A DNA stretch of 21,853 bases from Acidobacteriota bacterium (lineage in GTDB: Bacteria > Acidobacteriota > Terriglobia > Terriglobales > Acidobacteriaceae), in contig JAEKKE010000162.1 in the NCBI GenBank assembly GCA_019510535.1, positions 1-21,853 on the forward strand. The letters are read 5' to 3'. The position numbers were made by a program, and so were the translations under genes. Positions 7,704 to 14,616 of the stretch are shown here, piece after piece (positions within the stretch are counted from its first letter, which is position 1; each line of letters starts with the position of its first letter). Under the pieces are notes generated by a model that was given only the letters and a program-made list of their open reading frames with translations, was not told the DNA's origin and ran no database searches.

Positions 7704-8278
7704 CGCATACCTCCTGCGACGGGTTCCAGGGCGCGCCGAAGTTTGGCGACGGCGCGAAAGACAGCCTGCTTGGCCGAGTTGACGGGAACGCCGAGCGCTT
7801 CGGCAATCTCCGCCATACCGACCTCTTCCATATGGCGCAGAGTGAAAGCAGTGCGCTCCATCGGGGTGAGGGATGCCATGGCGGCATGCCGCAGCGTGGC
7901 CGTCTCCATGTCCAGCAGAGCGCGCTCCGGACCCGCGCGGTGGCTGGCAACCTGCACGGTGCCCTCACCCACCTCGTCGGAGACACGCGGCGCATAGACC
8001 GAAAGGTCCCGGTTTCTGCGCTCTACCAGATTCATGGCCGTATTCATCGCTATCCTCGTCACCCACGTTCCAAAGGCGGCGTCCTGCCGGAACTCCGGAA
8101 GTTTGTTGTAAGCGCGCAAAAAACTCTCCTGCGCCGCCTCTTCCGCATCGGCTTCGTTGCCGGTAATGCGGAATGAGATCCGGAAGACGGCAGCGTAGTG
8201 GCGGTCCATCAGAACGCGGTACGCGTCCCGGTCGCCGGCAACTACCCGCCGGATCGCCTCTTTTTCTGCCTTCTCCAT
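7700..8278 (-). CDS. ECF-type RNA polymerase sigma factor (module 1)
   Basis: The 192-residue product has the two-domain layout of extracytoplasmic-function sigma factors. Region 2 spans about residues 20-90 with DAEEAAQESFLRAYNKLPEF and TWVTRIAMNTAMNLV. Region 4 spans about 132-185 with LTPMERTAFTLRHMEEVGM and the helix-turn-helix AEIAEALGVPVNSAKQAVFR. There is no region 1 or 3. AAGGAGG precedes the start. It leads an operon with an anti-sigma factor and two exported HEAT proteins, which suggests it autoregulates that operon. I could not identify its own promoter in 8279-8362 with confidence. Confidence 0.92.
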   Translation of the reverse strand: MEKAEKEAIRRVVAGDRDAYRVLMDRHYAAVFRISFRITGNEADAEEAAQESFLRAYNKLPEFRQDAAFGTWVTRIAMNTAMNLVERRNRDLSVYAPRVSDEVGEGTVQVASHRAGPERALLDMETATLRHAAMASLTPMERTAFTLRHMEEVGMAEIAEALGVPVNSAKQAVFRAVAKLRRALEPVAGGMR

Positions 8279-8362
8279 TTCGCCTCCTTAGACAGGGGGA
8301 TAGGGGTGCGGTTAGGTACGGTGTGCAAATTTTCTACCCAAACCGGGCGCAATGCCCATGCA

Positions 8363-8419
8363 CCGGGTGCCCCACATACGGGAAGCTTATGTGGGATATT
8401 CGAGCGAAGCTCGAACCCG
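8363..8419 (+). repeat. Palindromic double-hairpin repeat, copy P
   Basis: A 57-bp unit made of two hairpins. The first pairs CCCACATA (8371-8378) with TATGTGGG (8388-8395) around CGGGAAGCT. The second pairs TTCGAGC with GCTCGAA around GAA (about 8399-8415). It aligns along its whole length with an inverted copy at 8505-8561, and several stem differences are matched on both sides. Eight T residues follow shortly after on the plus strand, but no plus-strand gene leads into it. The surrounding 8279-8580 region has no gene. Confidence 0.75.
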
Positions 8420-8504
8420 TATTTTTTTTATTTTGCGGCGGCTATGATTTGGCCAACTTTGCTGGAAGTAGAAACGAAATTACGTTTCAACAAATCTCCG
8501 CAAA

Positions 8505-8561
8505 GCGTATCGAGTGTCGCTCGATCATCCCAGGTAAGCTTCGCGTACCTGGGGCACCCCG
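8505..8561 (-). repeat. Palindromic double-hairpin repeat, copy M (inverted)
   Basis: Read on the minus strand this is the same 57-bp unit as at 8363-8419. CCCAGGTA pairs with TACCTGGG around CGCGAAGCT, then ATCGAG pairs with CTCGAT around CGACA. Compared with copy P, the first stem has changed on both arms in a matching way, CA to GG on one side and TG to CC on the other. It begins 20 bases after the tyrA stop and may also act as that operon's 3' end hairpin. Confidence 0.75.
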
Positions 8562-8580
8562 ATCTCCGGAGACTCCTGCC

Positions 8581-9435
8581 TTATCGCGGCTCGCGAAACT
8601 TGTTCGCTCGCTGGAACTCTTCTTTCAGCTCCGATGTGCGCAAATGTTCGCGCAGATGTTGCAGCCTTTGCTCCAACGCCAGCAGCGAGTTCGCCAATGG
8701 CGCCGTATTCGTCATCGCCACATCGCGCCACATGCTATACGGCGAGCTGCCCAGCCGTGTCATCTCCCGGAGCGCCCGGCCACCGATGGCCCGCAGATCC
8801 GGGTCATCGCCGAAGGTATCCTCCAGCAACGCCGACAACGCCGTCGACACCATCTGCGGCAGGTGTGAGACCCACGCCAGCAACTGATCGTGACGCGCCG
8901 GCTCCAGGTCCATCACCTTGGTCCCAATTGCCAACATCCACTCACGCCACGCCGTCTCCTCCGCCGTCGACTCCGCATCGACCGGCGTAAAGATCCACAC
9001 CGCTCCCTGATAGAGCCCTGCCTCCGCAATGGCGGCTCCGCCCGACTCCTTCCCGGCCATGGGATGTCCAGGCAGAAAACGTGGTCCTGCAGAGCTGGGA
9101 AACAGCCTCTGGGCAACATCGGCGATCTTCACCTTGGTGCTTCCGGTGTCGGTTACAAGCTGGCCCGGCTTCAGCACGGGGGCCAGGACCGTCATCCAGT
9201 CCAGAATGGCGAGCACGGGCACGGCCAGCAACACGACGTCGCTCTTCCGTGCAGCCTCCAACGCGGCCTCGCGGGTGGAGACAACCTCGTCGATCGCGCC
9301 GGTCTCGTGGGCGATGAGCAGCTCTGCAGGACTGACGTCGAAGCCGGTGATACGGCCGGAAAAACCCGCAGCCTTCAACGCCAATCCCGTGGAGGCGCCG
9401 ATCAGCCCGGTTCCGACAATGAGAAGGGAGTTCAC
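8581..9435 (-). CDS. tyrA: Prephenate dehydrogenase
   Basis: It is predicted to oxidatively decarboxylate prephenate to 4-hydroxyphenylpyruvate with NAD(P), the committed step to tyrosine, in the cytoplasm. The N-terminus is a Rossmann fold with G8-T-G-L-I-G13. The active-site segment FLPGHPMAGKE contains H124, matching the catalytic His of this family. The 284-residue length fits a stand-alone dehydrogenase without chorismate mutase or ACT domain. The start codon is GTG at 9435-9433, directly abutting the TAA of iscX with no gap, so the two genes are probably translationally coupled. Chorismate mutase is encoded separately at 21115-21378. An arogenate-preferring enzyme cannot be excluded by eye. 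Confidence 0.9.
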   Translation of the reverse strand: MNSLLIVGTGLIGASTGLALKAAGFSGRITGFDVSPAELLIAHETGAIDEVVSTREAALEAARKSDVVLLAVPVLAILDWMTVLAPVLKPGQLVTDTGSTKVKIADVAQRLFPSSAGPRFLPGHPMAGKESGGAAIAEAGLYQGAVWIFTPVDAESTAEETAWREWMLAIGTKVMDLEPARHDQLLAWVSHLPQMVSTALSALLEDTFGDDPDLRAIGGRALREMTRLGSSPYSMWRDVAMTNTAPLANSLLALEQRLQHLREHLRTSELKEEFQRANKFREPR

Positions 9436-9651
9436 TTACTGGGCGTCCTTGTACTCCTCATACCAGGCCATCTGGATCGCCTCCAGCAGACCTTCGGTCG
9501 ACTTCATCGGATCGCCCACAAAATCGGGCAGCTCCGTGACAAATTTGTGCAGGTCCGTGAAGCGGACGGTGAGGGGGTCCAGGTCGGGAAACTTCTCCTG
9601 TAGCTGGATACCGATCTCTTCTGCGTCAGACCATTCGATTTCGCGAGGCAT
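9436..9651 (-). CDS. iscX: IscX-like Fe-S assembly accessory protein
   Basis: The 71-residue acidic product matches the small IscX/YfhJ family over its whole length. Shared landmarks are a Trp-Ser/Thr-Asp near the start (IEWSDAEEIG), FPDLDPLTVRFTDLHKFV, a central DDP-like turn (VGDPMKST) and AIQMAWYEEY at the end. In proteobacteria IscX binds IscS and iron and modulates Fe-S cluster assembly. Here no isc gene is adjacent; the partner is tyrA, whose GTG follows the stop immediately. GGAGAG lies at a suitable distance before the ATG. A MITE-like element begins 20 bases upstream, so the promoter lies in or beyond it. Family call is firm; the role beside tyrA is unknown. Confidence 0.9.
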   Translation of the reverse strand: MPREIEWSDAEEIGIQLQEKFPDLDPLTVRFTDLHKFVTELPDFVGDPMKSTEGLLEAIQMAWYEEYKDAQ

Positions 9652-9670
9652 GCATCACTCTCCAGCAGCA

Positions 9671-9938
9671 AGGGTGTGTCATCCAATTTCTACCGTCAGC
9701 GTTGCGAGCACAAATTGGTTCATACGAGGCGGAAGTCGAAGGCTGTGGCGGGTCCACAGTCGAGGCCGACAACGAAGTGTGGGCAAATTTGCGCCGCAAC
9801 CCGAAGGGCCGGGGCAGATTTTCCCGATCTCTTCGTCCCTCGTCGTTCCAGTAGACCAGCTACAATTCTCTCCTCGCTCCTCGATCTCGAAAAAATCTGC
9901 TCCCGGCGCTGACTGGCAGAAATTGGATGACACACCCT
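9671..9938. mobile_element. 268-bp MITE-like element with 21-bp terminal inverted repeats
   Basis: The first 21 bases (starting AGGGTGTGTCATCC) are repeated exactly, inverted, at 9918-9938. The match continues as CAGCG near 9700 and CGCTG near 9907 with a few changes. Inside are two further folded lobes. One is around CTGTGG and CCACAG (9743-9748 with 9754-9759). The other pairs GCAGATTTT (9814-9822) with AAAATCTGC (9892-9900). Short frames in both directions begin alike only because the ends are inverted copies. No transposase is encoded and I see no clear target duplication. It fills most of the gap between iscX and the divergent regulator gene. Confidence 0.8.
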
Positions 9939-10012
9939 AGTGTATCCGGCCCTCTAACGCAGGACGGGCAACCATCCTTCCCCTCACTCCCTCTACATAA
10001 AGTTTTCAACTT

Positions 10013-10041
10013 TTAACTTGCAACTTTTCCGGGCCTATAAT
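10013..10041 (+). promoter_or_regulatory. Sigma-70-type promoter for the MerR-family gene
   Basis: A perfect TATAAT at 10036-10041 is preceded, at 17 bases, by TTAACT (10013-10018), a partial -35 match. Transcription would start near 10048, giving a leader of about 20 bases before the ATG at 10068. The nearby TTGCAA looks better as a -35 hexamer but is only 12 bases from the -10. Confidence 0.55.
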
Positions 10042-10067
10042 CAGTCCGATACGGGGAAGATTTAGCC

Positions 10068-10568
10068 ATGGCCCTGGGTGAAGCGCGAAAGAAGATGCCG
10101 GGAAAGCCGGACAAGATTCCGGACAAGCTGTACTTCCGCATCGGCGAGGTTGCGCGCCTGTGTGGTGTGCCGGCCTATGTCCTGCGTTTCTGGGAGAGCG
10201 AGTTTCCCAACCTGAAGCCCAATAAGGGCGGGACAGGCCAGCGCCTCTACCGCCGTCGCGATGTGGAGATGGCGCTTCGCATCAAGCAGCTGCTCTACGA
10301 CGAGGGCTACACCATCGCCGGGGCCCGGCAGGCCTTCAAGACCGAGCAGCGCCAGAAGGATGCTCCGGCCACGCTCTTCCGCGTGGAAGAGACTACAGAT
10401 CGAAGCAAGATGGAAGGTATCCGGCGCGAGGTTCGCTCCCTGGTGGAGATGCTCTCGCAGCCCCCGGGGACCCCTCCAACGATTACCAAACGCCGCACTT
10501 CCGGACGTAAAGCCTCGAAGAATCCTGAGGATTCCGGGAACCCCGACCCACCAGACCGTTTATTCTGA
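10068..10568 (+). CDS. MerR-family transcriptional regulator
   Basis: The 166-residue protein carries a MerR-type winged helix at about residues 22-92: YFRIGEVARLCGVPAYVLRF, then WESEFPNLKP, a Tyr-Arg-Arg-Arg wing (RLYRRRDVEM) and LLYDEGYTIAGARQAF. A helical stretch with REVRSLVEML suits the dimer coil. The tail is basic and Pro/Ser-rich without the Cys pairs of metal-sensing MerR proteins, so a metal effector is not indicated. It is followed after 6 bases by a zinc-ribbon gene, so the two form an operon. A promoter with TATAAT lies just upstream. The target genes are unknown. Confidence 0.88.
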   Translation: MALGEARKKMPGKPDKIPDKLYFRIGEVARLCGVPAYVLRFWESEFPNLKPNKGGTGQRLYRRRDVEMALRIKQLLYDEGYTIAGARQAFKTEQRQKDAPATLFRVEETTDRSKMEGIRREVRSLVEMLSQPPGTPPTITKRRTSGRKASKNPEDSGNPDPPDRLF

Positions 10569-10574
10569 GAGACG

Positions 10575-11042
10575 ATGCAGGAATCCCACAAGCTATCGCA
10601 AGACGAGCGTCGCGAAATTCGCCGTCAGGCCGCGGCCGCGACCAGCATTCGGCGTGTCCGCGAAGATGAACACGGCGTTCGCTGCCTCTTCTGCCCGGGA
10701 ACATCGTTTCGCCGTTCCAAGCTGCGCACCAGCGATCTGCTGCACGTCCTTCTCCTCCGTTATCCCGTGCGCTGCCTGACCTGCAGCCAAAGACAGTTCG
10801 CCAGCATTCCTGTCGCCGGCCTCTCCGTCCCCGCCAGCGTCCGTCACTCCCGCGCGCCCGGCCCGAAGGAGACCTGGAAGAGCTGGACCAACGGATCGGC
10901 AGACGATCCTGCGACGCAGAAGTCGCAGACGCCGTCGTACGCTCCCTACACCACAGTAAAGGTCTCTCAGGGACAGAGCTCCAAGAAGGGTCCTGCCCCC
11001 AAAGCACCGAAGCGCCCCGAAGAAGACGACGCTATCTGGTAG
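10575..11042 (+). CDS. Small zinc-ribbon-like protein, unknown function
   Basis: The 155-residue protein has two Cys pairs, C37-x-x-C40 and C67-x-x-C70, 26 residues apart, the layout of a zinc ribbon. Between them lies SFRRSKLRTSDLLHVLLLRY. The N-terminus is charged (DERREIRRQ) and residues about 85-155 are polar, Pro/Ser/Lys-rich and probably disordered, ending in EEDDAIW. There is no signal peptide or membrane helix. It starts 6 bases after the MerR-type gene and is likely co-transcribed. I do not recognise a named family. A nucleic-acid-binding role is possible given the basic residues but is only inference. Confidence 0.75.
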   Translation: MQESHKLSQDERREIRRQAAAATSIRRVREDEHGVRCLFCPGTSFRRSKLRTSDLLHVLLLRYPVRCLTCSQRQFASIPVAGLSVPASVRHSRAPGPKETWKSWTNGSADDPATQKSQTPSYAPYTTVKVSQGQSSKKGPAPKAPKRPEEDDAIW

Positions 11043-11154
11043 CGTGCGCCACTTTTCCACCGTTTCCACTTCCTTGTTCTCCTCTTGTGGATAAAGGCGG
11101 ATCTGCTTTGTTATGAGGTCCATGGGCGCTCGCGACGCCGACGGCAGGAGTTTG

Positions 11155-12735
11155 ATGACACGCCCTAAGCTGCTCCGCTGGCTCCACTGGCTGAAACCGG
11201 GCGCCACACATTCAGCTTTTTCGGCGTCCCTGCTGCTTATGGCTGGCAGCGTGATGAGCAGCGGCGTTCTTGCTTTGATACGGCAGAAGCTCATCGCCCA
11301 CCTCTTCGGAGCTACCAATGCCACGGATGCCTACATCGGGGCCTTCGAGCTTCCCGACATGGTGTACTACTTCCTGATCGGGGGTGTCGCCTCTTCTACC
11401 TTCGTCAGCCTGCTTAGCGGCTACAGGGAACGCGGCGAAGAGGCCGAAGGCGACCGCGCCCTCTCCGTGATTCTGAACACCATGATCCTGGCGCTGGGCG
11501 CAGCCATTGTTGCCGCCGAGTTCTTTGCGCCGTGGTACGTCTCGGTCAAATTTCCGCACTTCGATGCTCCTACAGCTGCTCTATGCGTCAGCCTGACCCG
11601 CATCCTTTTGCCGGCACAGCTCTTCTTCTTTGCGGGCGGCGTCTTTGGTTCAAAGCTGATGGTGAGGAAGGTCTTTCTCTTCCAGGCGCTCACACCCAGC
11701 ATCTACAACCTGGGCATTATCGGTGGGGCTCTTGTCCTGCACAGCCGCATCGGTGTGCACTCTCTGGCGGTCGGCGCTGTTGCGGGCGCTTTCTGTGGCA
11801 TGTTTCTGCTCAATGTCTTCGGAGCGCGGCGGGAGGGCATGCGCTGGCAGCCTGTACTCGACTTCCGTCACCCGGCCTTGCTGCAGTGGCTGAAACTAGC
11901 CGCACCGCTCATGATCGGCCAGTCCCTTACGACCTGGGATCAATGGATCCGCACCTACTTCGCCTCTCAGGGAGTCGGTGATATTACCCGTCTGGCCTTT
12001 GCGAAACAGCTCTTCAATTCGCCGATGAACATCCTTGGACCGGCAGCCGGAGCAGCTTCGCTTCCCTTCTTCGCATCGCTCTACAGCCAGGGCAAACTCG
12101 CGGAATTCGGTCAGGCAGTCAACCGCGCCGTCACCCGCCTGATAGCTGTCTCTCTGCTGGCCGCCGGATGGATGATCGCCCTGGCCGGACCGCTGGTAGA
12201 CGTCACCCTGCGCGGCGGACGCATGGATGAAGCCAGTGCGCAGATGACAGCGTGGTTCTTCACCATCTTCTGTCTCTCGCTCTTTCTGTGGACCTCGCAG
12301 AACCTGTACGCGCGCGCATTTTTTGCCGCCGGCAATACATTCACTCCCATGCTCTCCGGCACGATCGTCACGGCGGTCTCCATGCCCGTGTACTGGCTGC
12401 TCTTTCATCGCCTGGGTGTCGAAGGCCTGGCGTGGGCTTCGAATGCCGGCATCCTGCTGCATACCGCTGCGCTGGTTGTGCTGCTCCAACGCAACAAGCT
12501 CACTCCCGTTTCCGGCCTGGAGTTCGGCGAGCTGGGACGAGCCCTCTTCGCCTCTGTCATCGGCTGGGGAGCCATCGCCGCCGGCTTGCACGCGCTGCCC
12601 GTATTGCAGGGCCACATTCAAAATCTTTCTGCAATTGCTGGAGCCAGTCTCCTATGGCTTGGTATCGTACTCGTTGTCCTGAAGGCAACTGGCTCTCGCC
12701 TGCCAGGACAGATTCTGGGAAGGTTTGCACGATAA
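11155..12735 (+). CDS. murJ: Lipid II flippase MurJ (MviN family)
   Basis: It is predicted to move lipid-linked peptidoglycan precursor across the inner membrane. The 526-residue product has about 14 hydrophobic helices throughout and typical MurJ landmarks near the start: SVMSSGVLALIRQKLIAHLF, GATNATDAYIGAFELPDM and the loop following it. The ORF is open from an ATG at 11113, but the ATG at 11155 is preceded by CAGGAG at the right distance and begins a normal N-terminus (MTRPKLLRWLHWLKPG), so I chose it. It follows the zinc-ribbon gene after 112 bases and may have its own promoter. A palindromic repeat starts immediately after its stop. Confidence 0.87.
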   Translation: MTRPKLLRWLHWLKPGATHSAFSASLLLMAGSVMSSGVLALIRQKLIAHLFGATNATDAYIGAFELPDMVYYFLIGGVASSTFVSLLSGYRERGEEAEGDRALSVILNTMILALGAAIVAAEFFAPWYVSVKFPHFDAPTAALCVSLTRILLPAQLFFFAGGVFGSKLMVRKVFLFQALTPSIYNLGIIGGALVLHSRIGVHSLAVGAVAGAFCGMFLLNVFGARREGMRWQPVLDFRHPALLQWLKLAAPLMIGQSLTTWDQWIRTYFASQGVGDITRLAFAKQLFNSPMNILGPAAGAASLPFFASLYSQGKLAEFGQAVNRAVTRLIAVSLLAAGWMIALAGPLVDVTLRGGRMDEASAQMTAWFFTIFCLSLFLWTSQNLYARAFFAAGNTFTPMLSGTIVTAVSMPVYWLLFHRLGVEGLAWASNAGILLHTAALVVLLQRNKLTPVSGLEFGELGRALFASVIGWGAIAAGLHALPVLQGHIQNLSAIAGASLLWLGIVLVVLKATGSRLPGQILGRFAR

Positions 12736-12736
12736 A

Positions 12737-12756
12737 AGCATTTTCCCGGTAGGTGT
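12737..12756 (+). repeat. Partial direct copy of the 12.8-kb palindromic element's left end
   Basis: This 20-base stretch matches 12822-12841 at 19 positions (G for T at one). A looser resemblance continues for about 30 bases (TGGGCGT recurs). It lies 2 bases after the murJ stop and lacks the inverted right end, so it looks like a truncated second copy. Confidence 0.6.
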
Positions 12757-12818
12757 GGGTCCATGGGCGTCCCTGCGTCGCGCGCACTCGTCCTTATATC
12801 TTGATGTTGCTTTGCCTA

Positions 12819-12934
12819 TAGAGCATTTTCCCTGTAGGTGTAGTGCAGGGCTTCCGTATATATGGGCGTTTTCCGCAATGAAAACGCCACTGCACACCCC
12901 TTCCGGGATACCCAGCAACAGGGAAGATGCTCTA
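12819..12934. repeat. Nested-hairpin palindromic element (MITE- or REP-like)
   Basis: The 17-base ends are inverted copies of one another with a single G-T-type mismatch (12819-12835 with 12918-12934). Nested inside are a 6-bp stem GTGCAG with CTGCAC (12843-12848 with 12890-12895) and an 8-bp hairpin GGCGTTTT with AAAACGCC (12865-12872 with 12881-12888). The 116-bp unit sits between murJ and the EAL-domain gene and encodes no protein. A truncated copy lies 85 bases to the left. No clear target duplication is seen. Confidence 0.72.
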
Positions 12935-12983
12935 GATAGTTGATGTTGGTCTGCCGTTCCGTTGTTGATGAGAGGTCTTACGG

Positions 12984-14573
12984 ATGAAGCCGGCGTCGAA
13001 CACCAGAAAGATTGCCTTGGCGATCGTGCTTTGCTCGGTAGCGCTGCTGCTGCCGATCTGGGCATCACTGCAGTTGTCCTGGATACAAAGCGAACTCAAC
13101 GAGCGGAATGAAGGTTTCGCATATGTCCGCGACATCCTTCGCCGCGCGGAAAAGACCGCCGATCAGGTCTCCCATGCCGTTGAACGGATCAACTCCAGCC
13201 ATCTTCCTCCTTGCTCCGCACAGGAACGGGATCTGATGCGCGACATTGACCTGGAGTCGGACTACACCCAGGCCGTCGGGCGCATTGCCAACGACGTCAT
13301 CGTCTGCAGTTCTCTCGACAACCGTGAACCCATCTACCTGGACAAGCCTGGCCTGGTCACTGCGAACGGCGTGAAAGAGTACTTTCACGTCGTTCTGACT
13401 CGGGATAAGCATCCGTTGAATGTCTTTGCGAAAGACGGCGTCGCGGTCATCACCGACCCTGACCTGCCTCTGGATGTCTCTCTGAACGATAACGACATCA
13501 GTCTCGCTCTGCTCGTTCCCTCGGCCGATGGCCAGCACGTCCTCGCCTCCCGAGGCTACCGGATCGATCCCCGCTGGGTGCGTTCGCTGCCGAAGGGTGA
13601 AGAGCGCACTTATAACAAGGATGGCTACATGGTCATGGCCGCCCGCTCTTCCCGGTATGACCTCGCCGTTGTCGTAGCCTCTCCTCAGGAACGAATCGAT
13701 CGCAGAGTGCGCCATTTTGCCCTGCTGTTTGTACCGATTGGAGTGCTCTGCGGCGTGAGTCTGATCTGGGCAACCATGTACCTGGCGCGGCTTCGCTCTT
13801 CCTTTGACAGCCGCCTGAAGTCGGCGGTGCGCCGGCGAGAGTTCTATGTGGAGTATCAGCCGGTCGTCGACCTCAAGTCCAGACGCTGGACCGGAGCAGA
13901 AGCGCTTGTCCGATGGAGAACCGACGATACAACCGTACGCCCCGACCTCTTCATTCCCCTGGCCGAGGAACGCCATCTCATTCACCTGATCACCCAACAG
14001 GTCATCTCCCTCATCGCCGAAGATCTGCCACGCATTCTGAAGATTGATCCTTCCTTCCGGGTCGCGATCAACCTGTCTCCAGACGACCTGCGGATGCAGT
14101 CTACAGTCGAGATGCTGCGCTCACTTCTGGCGCTGGAGGGTGTATGCCCGGGCAATCTGGAGGTCGAAGCTACTGAACGCGCCTTTGTCGAAGACCAGAA
14201 GATCAGCCATGTGCTCGAACAGATTCGCTCCCTCGGCATTCAGGTAGCCATTGACGATTTCGGCATTGGATATTCCAGCCTGTCGCGCATCCATTCGTTC
14301 CGTTTCGACATTCTGAAGATCGACAAGACCTTTGTGGACACCATCGGGACCGAAGGCGCCGCCAGAGGTGTGATGCTGCCCATCATCGACATCGCCCGCT
14401 CACTCGATCTGCATATCGTCGCGGAAGGTGTTGAACGGGAAGAACAAGCGCGATTCCTGCAGGCTTACGGTATCGAGCGGGCACAGGGATGGCTCTTTTC
14501 GGCCCCGCTTTCCGTGGCGGCTCTATCGAAAGGGCTTCGGGAACGATCGCAGGAAACGGTAGCCCTTAAATAA
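12984..14573 (+). CDS. CSS-motif EAL-domain cyclic-di-GMP phosphodiesterase
   Basis: It is predicted to hydrolyse cyclic di-GMP on the cytoplasmic side in response to a periplasmic signal. Two membrane helices (about 9-30 and 252-275) flank a periplasmic domain with C77 (PPCSAQ) and C108 (VICSSL), the Cys pair of the CSS domain sensed by disulfide oxidation in E. coli relatives. The EAL domain (about 282-525) keeps the key sites: E306 in EALVRW, NLSP, EATER, D424-D425 in IDDFGIGYSS, K445 in LKIDKTF, E481 in VAEGVE, and QGWLFS. It therefore looks active. There is no GGDEF domain. The 529-residue length is normal for the class. GAGAGG precedes the ATG. It ends at a hairpin terminator. Confidence 0.92.
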   Translation: MKPASNTRKIALAIVLCSVALLLPIWASLQLSWIQSELNERNEGFAYVRDILRRAEKTADQVSHAVERINSSHLPPCSAQERDLMRDIDLESDYTQAVGRIANDVIVCSSLDNREPIYLDKPGLVTANGVKEYFHVVLTRDKHPLNVFAKDGVAVITDPDLPLDVSLNDNDISLALLVPSADGQHVLASRGYRIDPRWVRSLPKGEERTYNKDGYMVMAARSSRYDLAVVVASPQERIDRRVRHFALLFVPIGVLCGVSLIWATMYLARLRSSFDSRLKSAVRRREFYVEYQPVVDLKSRRWTGAEALVRWRTDDTTVRPDLFIPLAEERHLIHLITQQVISLIAEDLPRILKIDPSFRVAINLSPDDLRMQSTVEMLRSLLALEGVCPGNLEVEATERAFVEDQKISHVLEQIRSLGIQVAIDDFGIGYSSLSRIHSFRFDILKIDKTFVDTIGTEGAARGVMLPIIDIARSLDLHIVAEGVEREEQARFLQAYGIERAQGWLFSAPLSVAALSKGLRERSQETVALK

Positions 14574-14577
14574 TCAA

Positions 14578-14599
14578 GGGCCACCCTCCCGGGTGGCCC
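14578..14599. terminator. Hairpin terminator between convergent genes
   Basis: GGGCCACCC (14578-14586) pairs with GGGTGGCCC (14591-14599) around TCCC. Flanking AAGG and CCTT add a little. The T content after it is modest (CTTGCCTTGAT). It lies between the EAL gene, ending at 14573, and the minus-strand PQQ-propeller gene, ending at 14617, and so can serve both. Confidence 0.7.
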
Positions 14600-14616
14600 C
14601 TTGCCTTGATCCGCAA

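Noticed and set aside
8399..8432. Plus-strand terminator made of TTCGAGC hairpin and a run of eight T
   Set aside because: No plus-strand gene leads into it, and the hairpin is part of the repeat at 8363-8419, whose twin lacks the T run.
9676..9933. Opposite-strand frames inside the MITE that both begin SSNF
   Set aside because: The shared start is just the inverted terminal repeat; the rest has no protein-like features.
9029..9940. 303-codon plus-strand frame across tyrA, iscX and the MITE
   Set aside because: It is antisense to two well-supported genes and runs into a non-coding repeat.
10018..10041. TTGCAA as the -35 partner of TATAAT
   Set aside because: The spacer would be only 12 bases; TTAACT at 17 bases is the better fit.
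10483..11324. Minus-strand frames of 174 and 243 codons
   Set aside because: They run antisense to the MerR, zinc-ribbon and murJ genes, and have no recognised motif.
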